From Halomonas campaniensis (GTDB lineage: Bacteria; Pseudomonadota; Gammaproteobacteria; Pseudomonadales; Halomonadaceae), in NCBI RefSeq assembly GCF_002211105.1, contig NZ_JPUA01000049.1, positions 91,863 to 155,862 on the forward strand: 64,000 nucleotides of DNA. The letters are read 5' to 3'. A program made the position numbers and the translations under genes. Within the stretch, counting starts at the first letter, position 1, and each line of letters starts with the position of its first letter. Under the pieces are notes generated by a model. It saw only the letters and a list, made by a program, of their open reading frames with translations, was not told the DNA's origin and searched no databases. Positions 29,541 to 37,292 of this stretch are shown piece after piece.

Positions 29541-29620
29541 CGACTCCCTACGCCGGTGTTATCCGGTTCAGGTTCAAAGGGTGCTTCTCAGCCCAACCGT
29601 AACGAAGGGCGCCCCTGTCG
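29541..29620 (-). promoter_or_regulatory. TPP riboswitch (THI element)
   Basis: The minus strand shows the conserved core: GGGCTGAGAA, then ACCCTTTGAACCTGA, then CCGGATAACACCGGCGTAGGGA. Helix P1 is CGAC/GTCG and can be lengthened with one mismatch. These are the defining conserved segments of the THI box. It lies directly upstream of thiM-thiE. Confidence 0.95.
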
Positions 29621-29680
29621 AGGGATTACTATCCTTGCCTGAAGTCACCCTGTAAAGCCCCGGAGATGGAGGCTGGCCAT

Positions 29681-30025
29681 CTAACGAAACGAAATGCGTG
29701 TCCCGTAGGTAAGCATTTCATCAGGTGTCATCGCTTTACCCTCTATCCCAATCATCTCGTCACCGCACTGGTCGGCGAAAGTCAGCACGCCGTGGGTCAG
29801 GCCCAGTTGGCCCAGGGTGTCGCGGATTTCACCGGTGCCCAGAAAAGTACTGACGTGGCCCTTGTTGTCACTCAGGTCAGACACGCCGTTGGCGTGATGA
29901 AAACGTACCTTGTAAATGCCATCCATGGATTCAACTTCCACAATGGGCGAAAAACCGTTTTGGAGCGCATTGGAGAGCTGTTTCAGCGTCAGGTGGTCAC
30001 CCAGCGTCATATCGATCGCACTCAT
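29681..30025 (-). CDS. Small conserved protein, possibly DUF6482 family
   Basis: The start at 30025 (MSAIDMTLGDHLTLKQL, 114 aa) has an AGGAG site 7 bases upstream, better than the ATG at 30067. The body reads IVEVESMDGIYKVRFHHANG and later DQCGDEMIGIEG, the shape of the DUF6482 proteins common in Pseudomonas and Halomonas. The family name is from memory and moderately sure. No signal peptide or membrane segment is seen, and the function is unknown. Confidence 0.7.
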   Translation of the reverse strand: MSAIDMTLGDHLTLKQLSNALQNGFSPIVEVESMDGIYKVRFHHANGVSDLSDNKGHVSTFLGTGEIRDTLGQLGLTHGVLTFADQCGDEMIGIEGKAMTPDEMLTYGTRISFR

Positions 30026-30269
30026 GGAAAACTCCTGTGGACGCCTCAAAGGTAGGGCATCGCTCATGTTGCGGGAACTGCTTTTTGTAAAGCTTATGAA
30101 TAATAAGTGTAGGGTTTTTGTTTAGTATTGCCAGTGCGCTTAATGTGACACTGCGTTGGCGAATCCTACATGCTTGTAAGGGCTGGTATTATGGCCTTAA
30201 AGCCCCCATGGTAAGCGGTAAGTGAGGCTCAATGGATTCAATGATCAGCATCAGCGACAGGAGAGCAAA

Positions 30270-30806
30270 ATGAGTTTTCAAGGCGAGCAGCACCCCGGCG
30301 TCGTGGCCACACCACCCCAAACCCAAGGGTTTCGCTTAAACCACACCATGCTGCGGGTGAAAGACCCTGAGCAGGCACTGGCGTTCTACTCAAAAGTGTT
30401 TGGTATGCAGGTAATGCGGCGGCTGGATTTCGAAGAGATGCAGTTCTCGCTCTACTTCCTGGCCAACCTGGAGGCCAACGACAACGTGCCGGAAGAGGCC
30501 CAAGCGCGTACCGCCTGGACGTTTAGCCAGAAAGGGCTGCTGGAGCTGACCCATAACTGGGGGACTGAAGTCCAGGCAGATTTCGCCTATCACGATGGCA
30601 ACGCCGAACCCCAGGGCTTTGGGCATATCTGCTTCAACGTACCGGACTTGGCAGCGGCCCAGGCGTGGTTCGACGAGCACGATGTCACCTTCGTCAAACG
30701 CGCGGATCAGGGCAAGATGAAAGATGTGATCTTCGTTAAAGACCCGGACGGTTACTGGATCGAAGTGATTCAGGCAGACCTGATGGTGGGGAAGAGCGAC
30801 TCTTGA
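30270..30806 (+). CDS. gloA: Lactoylglutathione lyase (glyoxalase I)
   Basis: The start at 30270 (MSFQGEQHPGVVATPPQTQG, 178 aa) has an AGGAGA site. It isomerises the methylglyoxal-glutathione hemithioacetal to S-lactoylglutathione. Metal ligands fit LNHTMLRVKD (His), LLELTHNWG (Glu), GFGHICFNV (His) and GYWIEVIQ (Glu). The length and the N-terminal extension match the eukaryote/Pseudomonas GloA type rather than the 135-aa E. coli form. Confidence 0.94.
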   Translation: MSFQGEQHPGVVATPPQTQGFRLNHTMLRVKDPEQALAFYSKVFGMQVMRRLDFEEMQFSLYFLANLEANDNVPEEAQARTAWTFSQKGLLELTHNWGTEVQADFAYHDGNAEPQGFGHICFNVPDLAAAQAWFDEHDVTFVKRADQGKMKDVIFVKDPDGYWIEVIQADLMVGKSDS

Positions 30807-30815
30807 GGCACGCCA

Positions 30816-31184
30816 ATGGCTGAACTACTGTTCCGGCTGCGCCATGTGACCGACGAAGAAGCCATGGAGGTGCGTGACCTGCTGGCCGCCCATGGCTTTG
30901 ATACCTACGAAACCCAGGCGGGCTTTTTCCGCCTGGGGGTCGATGCTATCTGGCTGCGCAACCCGCATCAACACGACGCTGCCATCGCGGCGTTAGAGGC
31001 CTATCAGGCGGAGCGTCTTGAGCGTGCCCAGCGCGAGCACCAGGCGGCGGTTGAGCGGGGTGACGCCGAGACGCTGTGGCGTCGCTTGGCCGCTCATCCG
31101 TTGCAGGTCGTGCTAGTGCTACTGGCCGTGGGGCTTATTGCCGCCCTGACGCTACTGCCGTTTTTAGGCTTGTCCCGCACCTGA
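30816..31184 (+). CDS. Small membrane-anchored protein, DUF6164 type
   Basis: The 122-aa product opens MAELLFRLRHVTDEEAMEVRDLLAAHG and has a soluble N-terminal part resembling the DUF6164/DUF2007-like putative-signalling fold. A coiled, charged stretch follows, then one C-terminal membrane segment (PLQVVLVLLAVGLIAALTLL). It starts 9 bases after gloA and may be cotranscribed. Function unknown; family name from memory. Confidence 0.7.
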   Translation: MAELLFRLRHVTDEEAMEVRDLLAAHGFDTYETQAGFFRLGVDAIWLRNPHQHDAAIAALEAYQAERLERAQREHQAAVERGDAETLWRRLAAHPLQVVLVLLAVGLIAALTLLPFLGLSRT

Positions 31185-31200
31185 CTGGGAGCCGATCAGC

Positions 31201-31866
31201 CTAAGCGGGTGGCAGGTGCCCCCGTTTAAGGTACATCATGACCCCATCTTCACCGGCCGTTAGCGCTGGCGCTGCGCCACTCGGGTAGCGGCACCAGGTG
31301 CCCGCCGTGTAGCTCTGCTCGCTATCGCTTAGCGTGCCTTCCAGAATCAAAAACTCGAGACCGCCCAGCAGCGTGGGGTAGGTAATGGAAGTGCCCGCCG
31401 ACCAGCATTCCAGGCTGGTGCGCTCCTGTTTGTAGGTATGCAGCATCTTGTAGGCGATGCGCGGCCGCCGGTCTGGCTGCCAGGGCAGCCGGTGGGCGGG
31501 CACCGCCAGCTGGAGCGTGTCGTTGGGATCGAACTGATGCAGTTTGACAAAAATCAGCGCGCCCTCTTCGCCAATCTGCGGGGTATGGCCGGTGCCGATG
31601 GGGTTGCGCAAGTAGCTGCCGGCGGCGTAGCGCCCATGTTCATCGGCGAACACACCTTCCAGCACCAGAATTTCTTCGCCGCCACCATGGGTATGCCGCT
31701 CAAACTGGGTGTTAGGGGCGTAGCGAACGAGGCTGGTCGCGCGGGCAACTTCGTCACCAATTCGGTCAAACATCATGCGCTCTACCCCCGCGCTGGGGGA
31801 GTCGACCCACTGGTACTCTTCCGGGGTAACACAGGCAAAGTGGCTAAAATCGGCGTTTAGACGCAT
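31201..31866 (-). CDS. ChrR-like cupin domain protein
   Basis: From ATG at 31866 (MRLNADFSHFACVTPEEYQW) it is 221 aa. Two cupin-type barrels are visible: SLVRYAPNTQFERHTHGGGEEILVLEG with metal-binding HxH and E, and a degenerate second one with GLEFLILEGTL. This resembles the C-terminal domain of the anti-sigma factor ChrR. There is no N-terminal zinc anti-sigma domain and no sigma gene next door, so it probably acts as a stand-alone cupin. It is convergent with the DUF6164 gene. Confidence 0.8.
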   Translation of the reverse strand: MRLNADFSHFACVTPEEYQWVDSPSAGVERMMFDRIGDEVARATSLVRYAPNTQFERHTHGGGEEILVLEGVFADEHGRYAAGSYLRNPIGTGHTPQIGEEGALIFVKLHQFDPNDTLQLAVPAHRLPWQPDRRPRIAYKMLHTYKQERTSLECWSAGTSITYPTLLGGLEFLILEGTLSDSEQSYTAGTWCRYPSGAAPALTAGEDGVMMYLKRGHLPPA

Positions 31867-32019
31867 GGGAATGGCTCTTCGCAGTGAAGGTAAGTGACGG
31901 GGAGGAGGGGGACTAGTCTCCTTATTGATAGCAAAAAATGCAACTTTCGGTTGTTTGATCTTCGCCATATGACCATAAAAAGCCGCCCGCAGGCGGCGTC
32001 GGGTGGTCGGGTGGCTTAC

Positions 32020-33192
32020 TTAGGGCGCTTCAGTCAGCTCGGAAAGAATGTGGTGGGCCGCCTCGATACGCGCCTGATTGGGGTAGTTACGGTTGGCCAG
32101 CATGACAATACCGACCTGCTCGCTGGGCACAAATGCCACATAGCCGCCAAAACCGTTGGTCGAGCCGGTCTTGTTGTAGAGTGCCTGCTGCCTGGGGGCG
32201 AGCGGCGGGGTTAAGCGGCTGGCGGCATTGGGCTCTAAAATCATCTCAAGGGAGTTGCCCTCCAGCAGTTGCTCAAGCGTCACCGGGTAGGCGTAACTTT
32301 CCCAGCCCAGGCCCTGCGTCATATTGCCAACCTCAAAGTAGCCTGTGCGCGTGGTCGCCAAGGCTTGGCTTAATGGCTCATCAAGCGCCGTTGCACCTAT
32401 ATTGGCTTCCACAAACGTCAGCACATCGGCGGCGGTGGATTTCAGGCCGTAGGCTTGGGCATCCAGCACGCCTGGATTGACTCGAATGGGCTCGTCCTCT
32501 TTCGAGTAGCCGTAGGCGTAGTTCGCCTGTTGTGCGTCAGGCACCTGGAAAAAACTATGCTCAAGCCCCAACGGCGCGAACAGCGCTTCTTCCATCAAGG
32601 TGTCGTAGGGCTGGCCAAGGCGTTGGGCGGTTAAATAGCCCATCAGCCCGATGCTCGGGTTGGAGTAGAGCCGGTGGCTGCCAGGGGGGGACTCAGGCTG
32701 CCACTGGCGATAGTAGTCGATCATCTGCTCTTCGTTTTGTACCGCCTCTGGGAACTGCAGTGGAAGCTCACCCGCCGTGTAGGTGCCCAGCTCCAACAGG
32801 CTAATCTCATCGAAGGCGCTGCCAGCCAGTTCCGGCAGGTACTGGCTGGCCGGGTCGGAAAGCGAGAGCGCACCGCTGGACTGGGCATAGCCTGTTAGCG
32901 CTGCCGTGAATATCTTACTGATCGAGCCGAGTTCGAACAGCGTCTCCCCCGTGACTGGAGTACCCGCTTCCTGATCGGCTTCCCCATAATTAAAATAGTG
33001 CTGCTGGCCGTTGATGCTCAGCGCAATCGCCATCCCTGGAATACGGTGCTCGGCCATCAGCGGCGCGATAGTATCGTTCACCAGCGCCTCAAGGTCGGCG
33101 CTTTCAGGCGTGTCGGATGCCCAGGCAGAACCATTGAATAGAAGCGAACCTGTCATGATAAGGCCGCAGTTTGCTGCTAACATCTTACGCAT
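32020..33192 (-). CDS. ampC: Class C beta-lactamase family serine hydrolase (AmpC-like)
   Basis: The 390-aa protein has a signal peptide ending near AWA (residue 25). The catalytic motifs are SISK (S90, K93), YSN (Y176) and KTG (K341, in NKTGSTNGFGGYVAF), in the order and spacing of class C beta-lactamases. It is transcribed away from a neighbouring AmpR-type regulator, the classical ampC-ampR layout. It should hydrolyse cephalosporins in the periplasm on induction, but the true spectrum cannot be read from sequence. Some chromosomal homologues are weak esterases. Confidence 0.9.
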   Translation of the reverse strand: MRKMLAANCGLIMTGSLLFNGSAWASDTPESADLEALVNDTIAPLMAEHRIPGMAIALSINGQQHYFNYGEADQEAGTPVTGETLFELGSISKIFTAALTGYAQSSGALSLSDPASQYLPELAGSAFDEISLLELGTYTAGELPLQFPEAVQNEEQMIDYYRQWQPESPPGSHRLYSNPSIGLMGYLTAQRLGQPYDTLMEEALFAPLGLEHSFFQVPDAQQANYAYGYSKEDEPIRVNPGVLDAQAYGLKSTAADVLTFVEANIGATALDEPLSQALATTRTGYFEVGNMTQGLGWESYAYPVTLEQLLEGNSLEMILEPNAASRLTPPLAPRQQALYNKTGSTNGFGGYVAFVPSEQVGIVMLANRNYPNQARIEAAHHILSELTEAP

Positions 33193-33302
33193 ACCAAAAT
33201 CCTGTTGTGATGATTGCTGGGAAAAAGCTGGGCGTTACGTCCAGCCGCAAAGAGCATGACAGTGGTTAACTTACGGGGCGCTGCGGCAATCCACAAACAG
33301 TG

Positions 33303-33331
33303 AAATTTTGCATAAGCCATTAGAAAAATTT
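33303..33331 (+). promoter_or_regulatory. Candidate AmpR operator between ampC and ampR
   Basis: The dyad AAATTTT (33303-33309) and AAAATTT (33325-33331) surrounds GCATAAGCCATTAG in the 149-base divergent spacer. LysR-type regulators bind such AT-rich dyads, and known AmpR sites contain a similar AAATTTTT core. The promoter hexamers are not clear to me. Confidence 0.45.
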
Positions 33332-33341
33332 GGGGGTCAAG

Positions 33342-34217
33342 GTGGTGCGTCCCTACCTGCCGTTGAAGGCGCTGCGCGCCTTTGAAGCGTCGGCCAGGCA
33401 TTTAAGCTTTACCCGCGCGGCAGAAGAGTTGCACGTTACCCAGGCGGCGGTTAGCCACCAGGTCAAACTGCTCGAATCACAGTTGAAGGTGCCGCTTTTC
33501 AAACGTTTGCCCAGGGGGCTAATGCTTACCCAGGAGGGCGAGCTGCTGCTGCCGGTGCTGAAGAGCTCATTCGACCAGATCTCCCACACACTGGATCGGG
33601 TGGGCGAGAGCAGCTATCGGGAAGTATTGCACGTCGGGGTGGTGGGCACCTTTGCCGTGGGTTGGCTGCTGCCAAGGCTGGCGGATTTTCAGGCCAAATA
33701 CCCTTATGTCGATTTGCGCCTCTCCACCCATAACAACCGGGCAGACCTGGCTGGCGAGGGCCTCGATTTTGCGATCCGCTTTGGTACCGGTGCCTGGCAC
33801 GCTACCGCGGCACAGCCGCTGCTACCGGCATCGCTCTCGGTAATGTGCACCCCTGAGATCGCCACCCGGCTTAACACCCCCGCGGATGTACTAGGCGAGA
33901 CCTGGCTGCGCTCATATCGCGCCGACGAATGGACAGAGTGGCTATTGGCGGCGGGGTTGCCAGGCAGCTTTCCGATGACCAATAGCATTGTGTTTGACTC
34001 TTCCATCGCCATGGTGGAAGCCGCGTTACAAGGGGCAGGCTTGGCGCTGGCACCCCCGCTAATGTTCCCCCGCCAACTGAACAGCGGCGCGCTGGTACAG
34101 CCTTTCGACACCGCGGTCAGTCTAGGCGGTTACTGGCTGACGCGCCTGCAGACACGCCCGGAAACCCGCGCCATGGCCTCTTTCCGGGAGTGGCTGCTCA
34201 CGGCGATCAACAATTAA
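33342..34217 (+). CDS. ampR: AmpR-type LysR regulator of beta-lactamase
   Basis: I place the start at GTG 33342 (MVRPYLPLKALRAFEASARH, 291 aa), behind GGGGG. This matches AmpR N-termini, whereas the longer TTG start does not. The helix-turn-helix is LSFTRAAEELHVTQAAVSHQVK. The effector domain keeps AmpR signatures VVGTFAVGWLLPRL, LSTHNNRADLAGEGLDFAIR and MTNSIVFDSSIAMVEAALQG. AmpR senses muropeptides: UDP-pentapeptide keeps it repressing and anhydro-muropeptides activate ampC. It is divergent from ampC. Confidence 0.92.
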   Translation: MVRPYLPLKALRAFEASARHLSFTRAAEELHVTQAAVSHQVKLLESQLKVPLFKRLPRGLMLTQEGELLLPVLKSSFDQISHTLDRVGESSYREVLHVGVVGTFAVGWLLPRLADFQAKYPYVDLRLSTHNNRADLAGEGLDFAIRFGTGAWHATAAQPLLPASLSVMCTPEIATRLNTPADVLGETWLRSYRADEWTEWLLAAGLPGSFPMTNSIVFDSSIAMVEAALQGAGLALAPPLMFPRQLNSGALVQPFDTAVSLGGYWLTRLQTRPETRAMASFREWLLTAINN

Positions 34218-34228
34218 GTACCAACGGC

Positions 34229-35329
34229 TTAGTGGCTATGCTCACTGTGGTCATGGTCATGGTCATGGTCATCGTGACTGTGCTCATGATCGTCATGTCC
34301 GGACTCGTTATGACCAGGCTGGGCCAGAGCATCGTGCAGCACCTGAGCATTGTGGCGCATCATGCCAAGGTAAGTGCTCGCTTCGCCCTCTGACGCCAGC
34401 GCATCGGCGTAGAGGGTGCCAGCAATCGGCAGGCCAGTCTCTTCGGCGAGCTGGGTGATGATCGATTGATTGGTCATGTTCTCATGGAACAGCGCCTTCA
34501 CGTTCTCCTGCTCAATCACATCCACTAATGCCGCCATGCTGGCGCCGCTGGGATCCGCTTCCGTGGAAAGCCCAACTGGGGAGAGGAAGGTCACCCCATA
34601 GGCGTTCGAGAAGTAGCCAAAGGAGTCGTGGCCGGTAATCACGCTGGTGGAGGCCGGAATTTCGTCAATCAGCGCACGAATCTCGGCGTCTACCTGGGCC
34701 ATTTCCTGTAAGTACTGCTCCGCATTGGCGCGGTAGGTGTCGGCATTATCGGCATCGGCGGCGATCAAACCATCGCGAATATTGGCCACATACACCTTGG
34801 CTTGCTGCATATCCTGCCAGGCGTGTGGATCCTCATCACCATGCTCATGCCCCGCGTGCTCATCCGCATGCGCTGCGTGATCGTGCTCTTCATGATCGTG
34901 GTCGTCGTGGCCATGCTCCTCATGTCCATGCTCGTCATGCCCGTGGCCCTCATGGTCGTCGTGTTCAGCAAAAGAGAGCGGCTGAATACCATCGGTGGCG
35001 GTAACCACCGCCCCGGAATAGTCGCTGGCGCTAATCAAGCGCTCCATCCAGCCCTCAAACAGCAGGCCGTTGAAGACCACTAAATCAGCATTGGCCAGGG
35101 AGCGCGCATCGCCGGGGCTGGGGGAGTAAACGTGGGCGTCGCCATCGGCAGCCACCAGGGAGGTTACGTCGACATGCTCGCCGCCTACGTTTTCCACCAT
35201 ATCCGCCAGGATAGAGAAACTGGTCACCACCTGAACGCGCTCATTAGCCATGGCAGCAGGCAGCGCCAGCAGAGCGGAAACGCCCATCAACCAACGCGAC
35301 GACCGGGATGATAAATAGCCAAGCGACAT
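34229..35329 (-). CDS. znuA: Zinc ABC transporter substrate-binding protein
   Basis: The 366-aa periplasmic protein has a signal peptide ending near AMA. Expected metal ligands of the cluster A-I fold are H66, H169, H234 and D309. A His/Asp/Glu-rich loop spans about residues 122-168 and a second His-rich tail covers about 340-366. Such loops are typical of zinc-specific ZnuA proteins; two in one protein is less usual. It is the last gene of the operon, 50 bases after the permease gene, and faces ampR. Confidence 0.92.
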   Translation of the reverse strand: MSLGYLSSRSSRWLMGVSALLALPAAMANERVQVVTSFSILADMVENVGGEHVDVTSLVAADGDAHVYSPSPGDARSLANADLVVFNGLLFEGWMERLISASDYSGAVVTATDGIQPLSFAEHDDHEGHGHDEHGHEEHGHDDHDHEEHDHAAHADEHAGHEHGDEDPHAWQDMQQAKVYVANIRDGLIAADADNADTYRANAEQYLQEMAQVDAEIRALIDEIPASTSVITGHDSFGYFSNAYGVTFLSPVGLSTEADPSGASMAALVDVIEQENVKALFHENMTNQSIITQLAEETGLPIAGTLYADALASEGEASTYLGMMRHNAQVLHDALAQPGHNESGHDDHEHSHDDHDHDHDHSEHSH

Positions 35330-35379
35330 ACAACACTCCTTACAGTTAAGCCTCGCGTGGGAACATGCAGGCTAAAAAA

Positions 35380-36270
35380 TTAGGTTCCGTGCTCAACAGT
35401 TAGCGGCGTGGTTTTTCGCCGCAGTTTGGCTGCCAAGCTGTGGTAGCGGCCAAACAGGGCCGAAAACAGATAACCAATCCCCGCCAACAGAATAATGCTC
35501 GGCCCCGAGGGAATATCCAGATGAAATGAGAGCAGCAGACCGCCGGTACTCGCCACCATGGCCAGCACAATCGCAATGCCGATCAAGCCCTCTAAGCGTT
35601 TGCTCCAAAAGCGTGCTGAGGTGGCGGGCAGCATCATTAAGCCCACCGCCATCAGCGTACCCAGGGTTTGAAAGCCAGCGGTTAAGTTCAGCACCAGCAG
35701 CCCCAAAAACACACTGTGCACCCAGCCGCTGCGGCGGCTCTGACCGCGCAAAAACAGCGGATCCAAACACTCCACCACCAAGGCGCGGAACACCACCGCC
35801 AGGGTCAATACAATTAGCGTACTGATGCCCGCGATCAACAGCAGCGCGGTGGAGTTGATCGCCAGAATCGAGCCAAACAGCACGTGGGTAAGATCAACGC
35901 TACTGCCACCCAGTGAAATCAGCATCACACCGGCGGCTAGCGAAATAATAAAAAAGCTCGCCATAGCGGCATCTTCCCGCTGGCCGCCCATTTTTGAGAC
36001 CGCCCCTGCCAGCAGCGCCACCATTAACCCAAACAACACCCCGCCAATACTCATAATCGGCAGCGAAAACCCCGCCAGCAAAAAGCCCAGCGCAACGCCA
36101 GGCAGAATCGCATGGGCCATGGCGTCGCCAATGAGGCTCATGCCGCGCAGCACCAAAAACACCCCCAGCGGTGGGGCCGCCAATGAAAGCGCTAAACCAC
36201 CCACCACCGCGCGGCGCATAAAACCGTAATCGAACGGGCTAATAAACCAAGCATTAAGCAGATCCAGCAT
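35380..36270 (-). CDS. znuB: Zinc ABC transporter permease
   Basis: From ATG at 36270 (MLDLLNAWFISPFDYGFMRRA) it is 296 aa with about eight membrane segments. The family stretch RGMSLIGDAMAHAILPGVALGFLL marks metal ABC permeases (ABC-3 family). Its 5' end overlaps the ATPase gene by 17 bases, so translation is coupled. It should form the membrane channel for zinc delivered by the binding protein. Confidence 0.92.
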   Translation of the reverse strand: MLDLLNAWFISPFDYGFMRRAVVGGLALSLAAPPLGVFLVLRGMSLIGDAMAHAILPGVALGFLLAGFSLPIMSIGGVLFGLMVALLAGAVSKMGGQREDAAMASFFIISLAAGVMLISLGGSSVDLTHVLFGSILAINSTALLLIAGISTLIVLTLAVVFRALVVECLDPLFLRGQSRRSGWVHSVFLGLLVLNLTAGFQTLGTLMAVGLMMLPATSARFWSKRLEGLIGIAIVLAMVASTGGLLLSFHLDIPSGPSIILLAGIGYLFSALFGRYHSLAAKLRRKTTPLTVEHGT

Positions 36271-36991
36271 GGCGCCCTCCCAGCAGGGTAAGCGGCACGA
36301 CTTGGGCAGGCGCCTGCTGATGATTAAGCGCACTGGGCGCCACCCAGCGGCCGTGGCCACCGTTGAGCATCAGCACTTCGTCGGCCAAGCGGCGCAGGTG
36401 ATCCATATCGTGGAGCACGACAATGATCGTCGCGCCGTCATCGGCCATCTGGCGCAGAATGCGGATCAAAATATCCACGGTTTCGCTATCCACGTTGGCA
36501 AACGGCTCATCCAGCAGCAGCAGCTCGGCTTCCTGCATCAGCGTGCGGCCAATCAGCGCGCGCTGGCGCTGGCCACCGGAAAGCTCACCCAGCGGGCGGT
36601 GGGCCAGGTGGGAAATACCCAGCCGCGCCATGATCTCGCGCCCCTTGCGGTAGTGCGCCGCGCAGTAGCCGGTTAACGCGCCGTGGCTGGGCCAACTGCC
36701 GGTCATCACCAGCTCTTCCACGCTCATGGGGAAGGTCAGGTCTAACGCCAACTGTTGGGGCAACCACGCCCGGCGCTCTTTCGCGACGGTGCAGACCACT
36801 TCACCGCTAATCGGCCGAAGCTCACCCATAATGGCCTGAATCAGTGTGCTTTTACCGGCGCCGTTAGCGCCGATCAGCGCGGTAATGGCGCCCGGTTTAA
36901 AGTCGCCCTCGATATGTTCAAGAACCGTGCGGCGCGCTTGGGCCAAGTGCAGGTTGTGCAGCTGTAAACGTGATAAAGAGCGCTGACTCAT
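36254..36991 (-). CDS. znuC: Zinc ABC transporter ATP-binding protein
   Basis: The start is ATG at 36991 (MSQRSLSRLQLHNLHLAQ, 245 aa). Walker A is GANGAGKST, the signature is [10 protein letters not shown] and Walker B is LLLLDEPFA, followed by the H-loop in VLHDMDH. Its ATG overlaps the stop of the small upstream gene (ATGA). It energises the zinc importer encoded here. Confidence 0.93.
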   Translation of the reverse strand: MSQRSLSRLQLHNLHLAQARRTVLEHIEGDFKPGAITALIGANGAGKSTLIQAIMGELRPISGEVVCTVAKERRAWLPQQLALDLTFPMSVEELVMTGSWPSHGALTGYCAAHYRKGREIMARLGISHLAHRPLGELSGGQRQRALIGRTLMQEAELLLLDEPFANVDSETVDILIRILRQMADDGATIIVVLHDMDHLRRLADEVLMLNGGHGRWVAPSALNHQQAPAQVVPLTLLGGRHAGSA

Positions 36992-37137
36992 CCCAGCCAC
37001 CCACCAGCCCACACCACTAGAACCCAAAGCGCCAACAGCGGCACGGCAACAAACAGCAGCCGTTTAACAGCCGATAGCGACATTAAGGAGAAGTGGCAGG
37101 GGCCCTCCTTGTTGTGGCGGTGCGTATGCTCACTCAT
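36988..37137 (-). CDS. 49-residue membrane peptide with His/Cys N-terminus, first gene of the zinc operon
   Basis: A short ORF from ATG at 37137 encodes 49 residues. The N-terminus MSEHTHRHNKEGPCHF is rich in potential metal ligands (four His and one Cys in 16 residues). It is followed by one membrane helix (RLLFVAVPLLALWVLVVWAGGWLG). Its TGA overlaps the znuC ATG by four bases, which supports real translation. I do not recognise a named family. A role in zinc sensing, or in assembly or stabilisation of the importer, is inference. Confidence 0.7.
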   Translation of the reverse strand: MSEHTHRHNKEGPCHFSLMSLSAVKRLLFVAVPLLALWVLVVWAGGWLG

Positions 37138-37149
37138 CAAGCGGCCTCG

Positions 37150-37179
37150 TATAATATCAAATAGGTTATAACATAACGT
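37150..37179 (-). promoter_or_regulatory. Candidate Zur-type operator upstream of the zinc operon
   Basis: The minus strand reads ACGTTATGTTATAACCTATT followed by TGATATTATA. It contains ATGTTATAAC, close to the half site of gammaproteobacterial Zur boxes (ATGTTATA-N-TATAACAT); the other half is poor. It lies 13 bases before the first start codon of the operon. Confidence 0.4.
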
Positions 37180-37223
37180 TTAGCAAGGCTAAAAAATTGC
37201 TGATTATTTTACGCGTTCACGCC

Positions 37224-37267
37224 GCGCTGGCAACGGTAAAGCGCTGGCGGTATACCGTTGCCAGCGC
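37224..37267. repeat. 15-bp perfect inverted repeat
   Basis: GCGCTGGCAACGGTA (37224-37238) and TACCGTTGCCAGCGC (37253-37267) are exact inverted copies around a 14-base loop. The loop repeats part of the stem (GCGCTGGCGGTA). It follows the stop of the secreted orphan gene on the minus strand and lies upstream of the zinc operon. There is only TTTAT on one side, so it is at best a weak terminator. It may be a REP-like element. Confidence 0.55.
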
Positions 37268-37292
37268 TTTATAGGCGTAACAGCAGGGGAGA

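Noticed and set aside
34765-35083. Open frames on both strands over the His-rich part of znuA
   Set aside because: They arise from the repetitive GAC/CAT/GAG codons of the His-rich loop.
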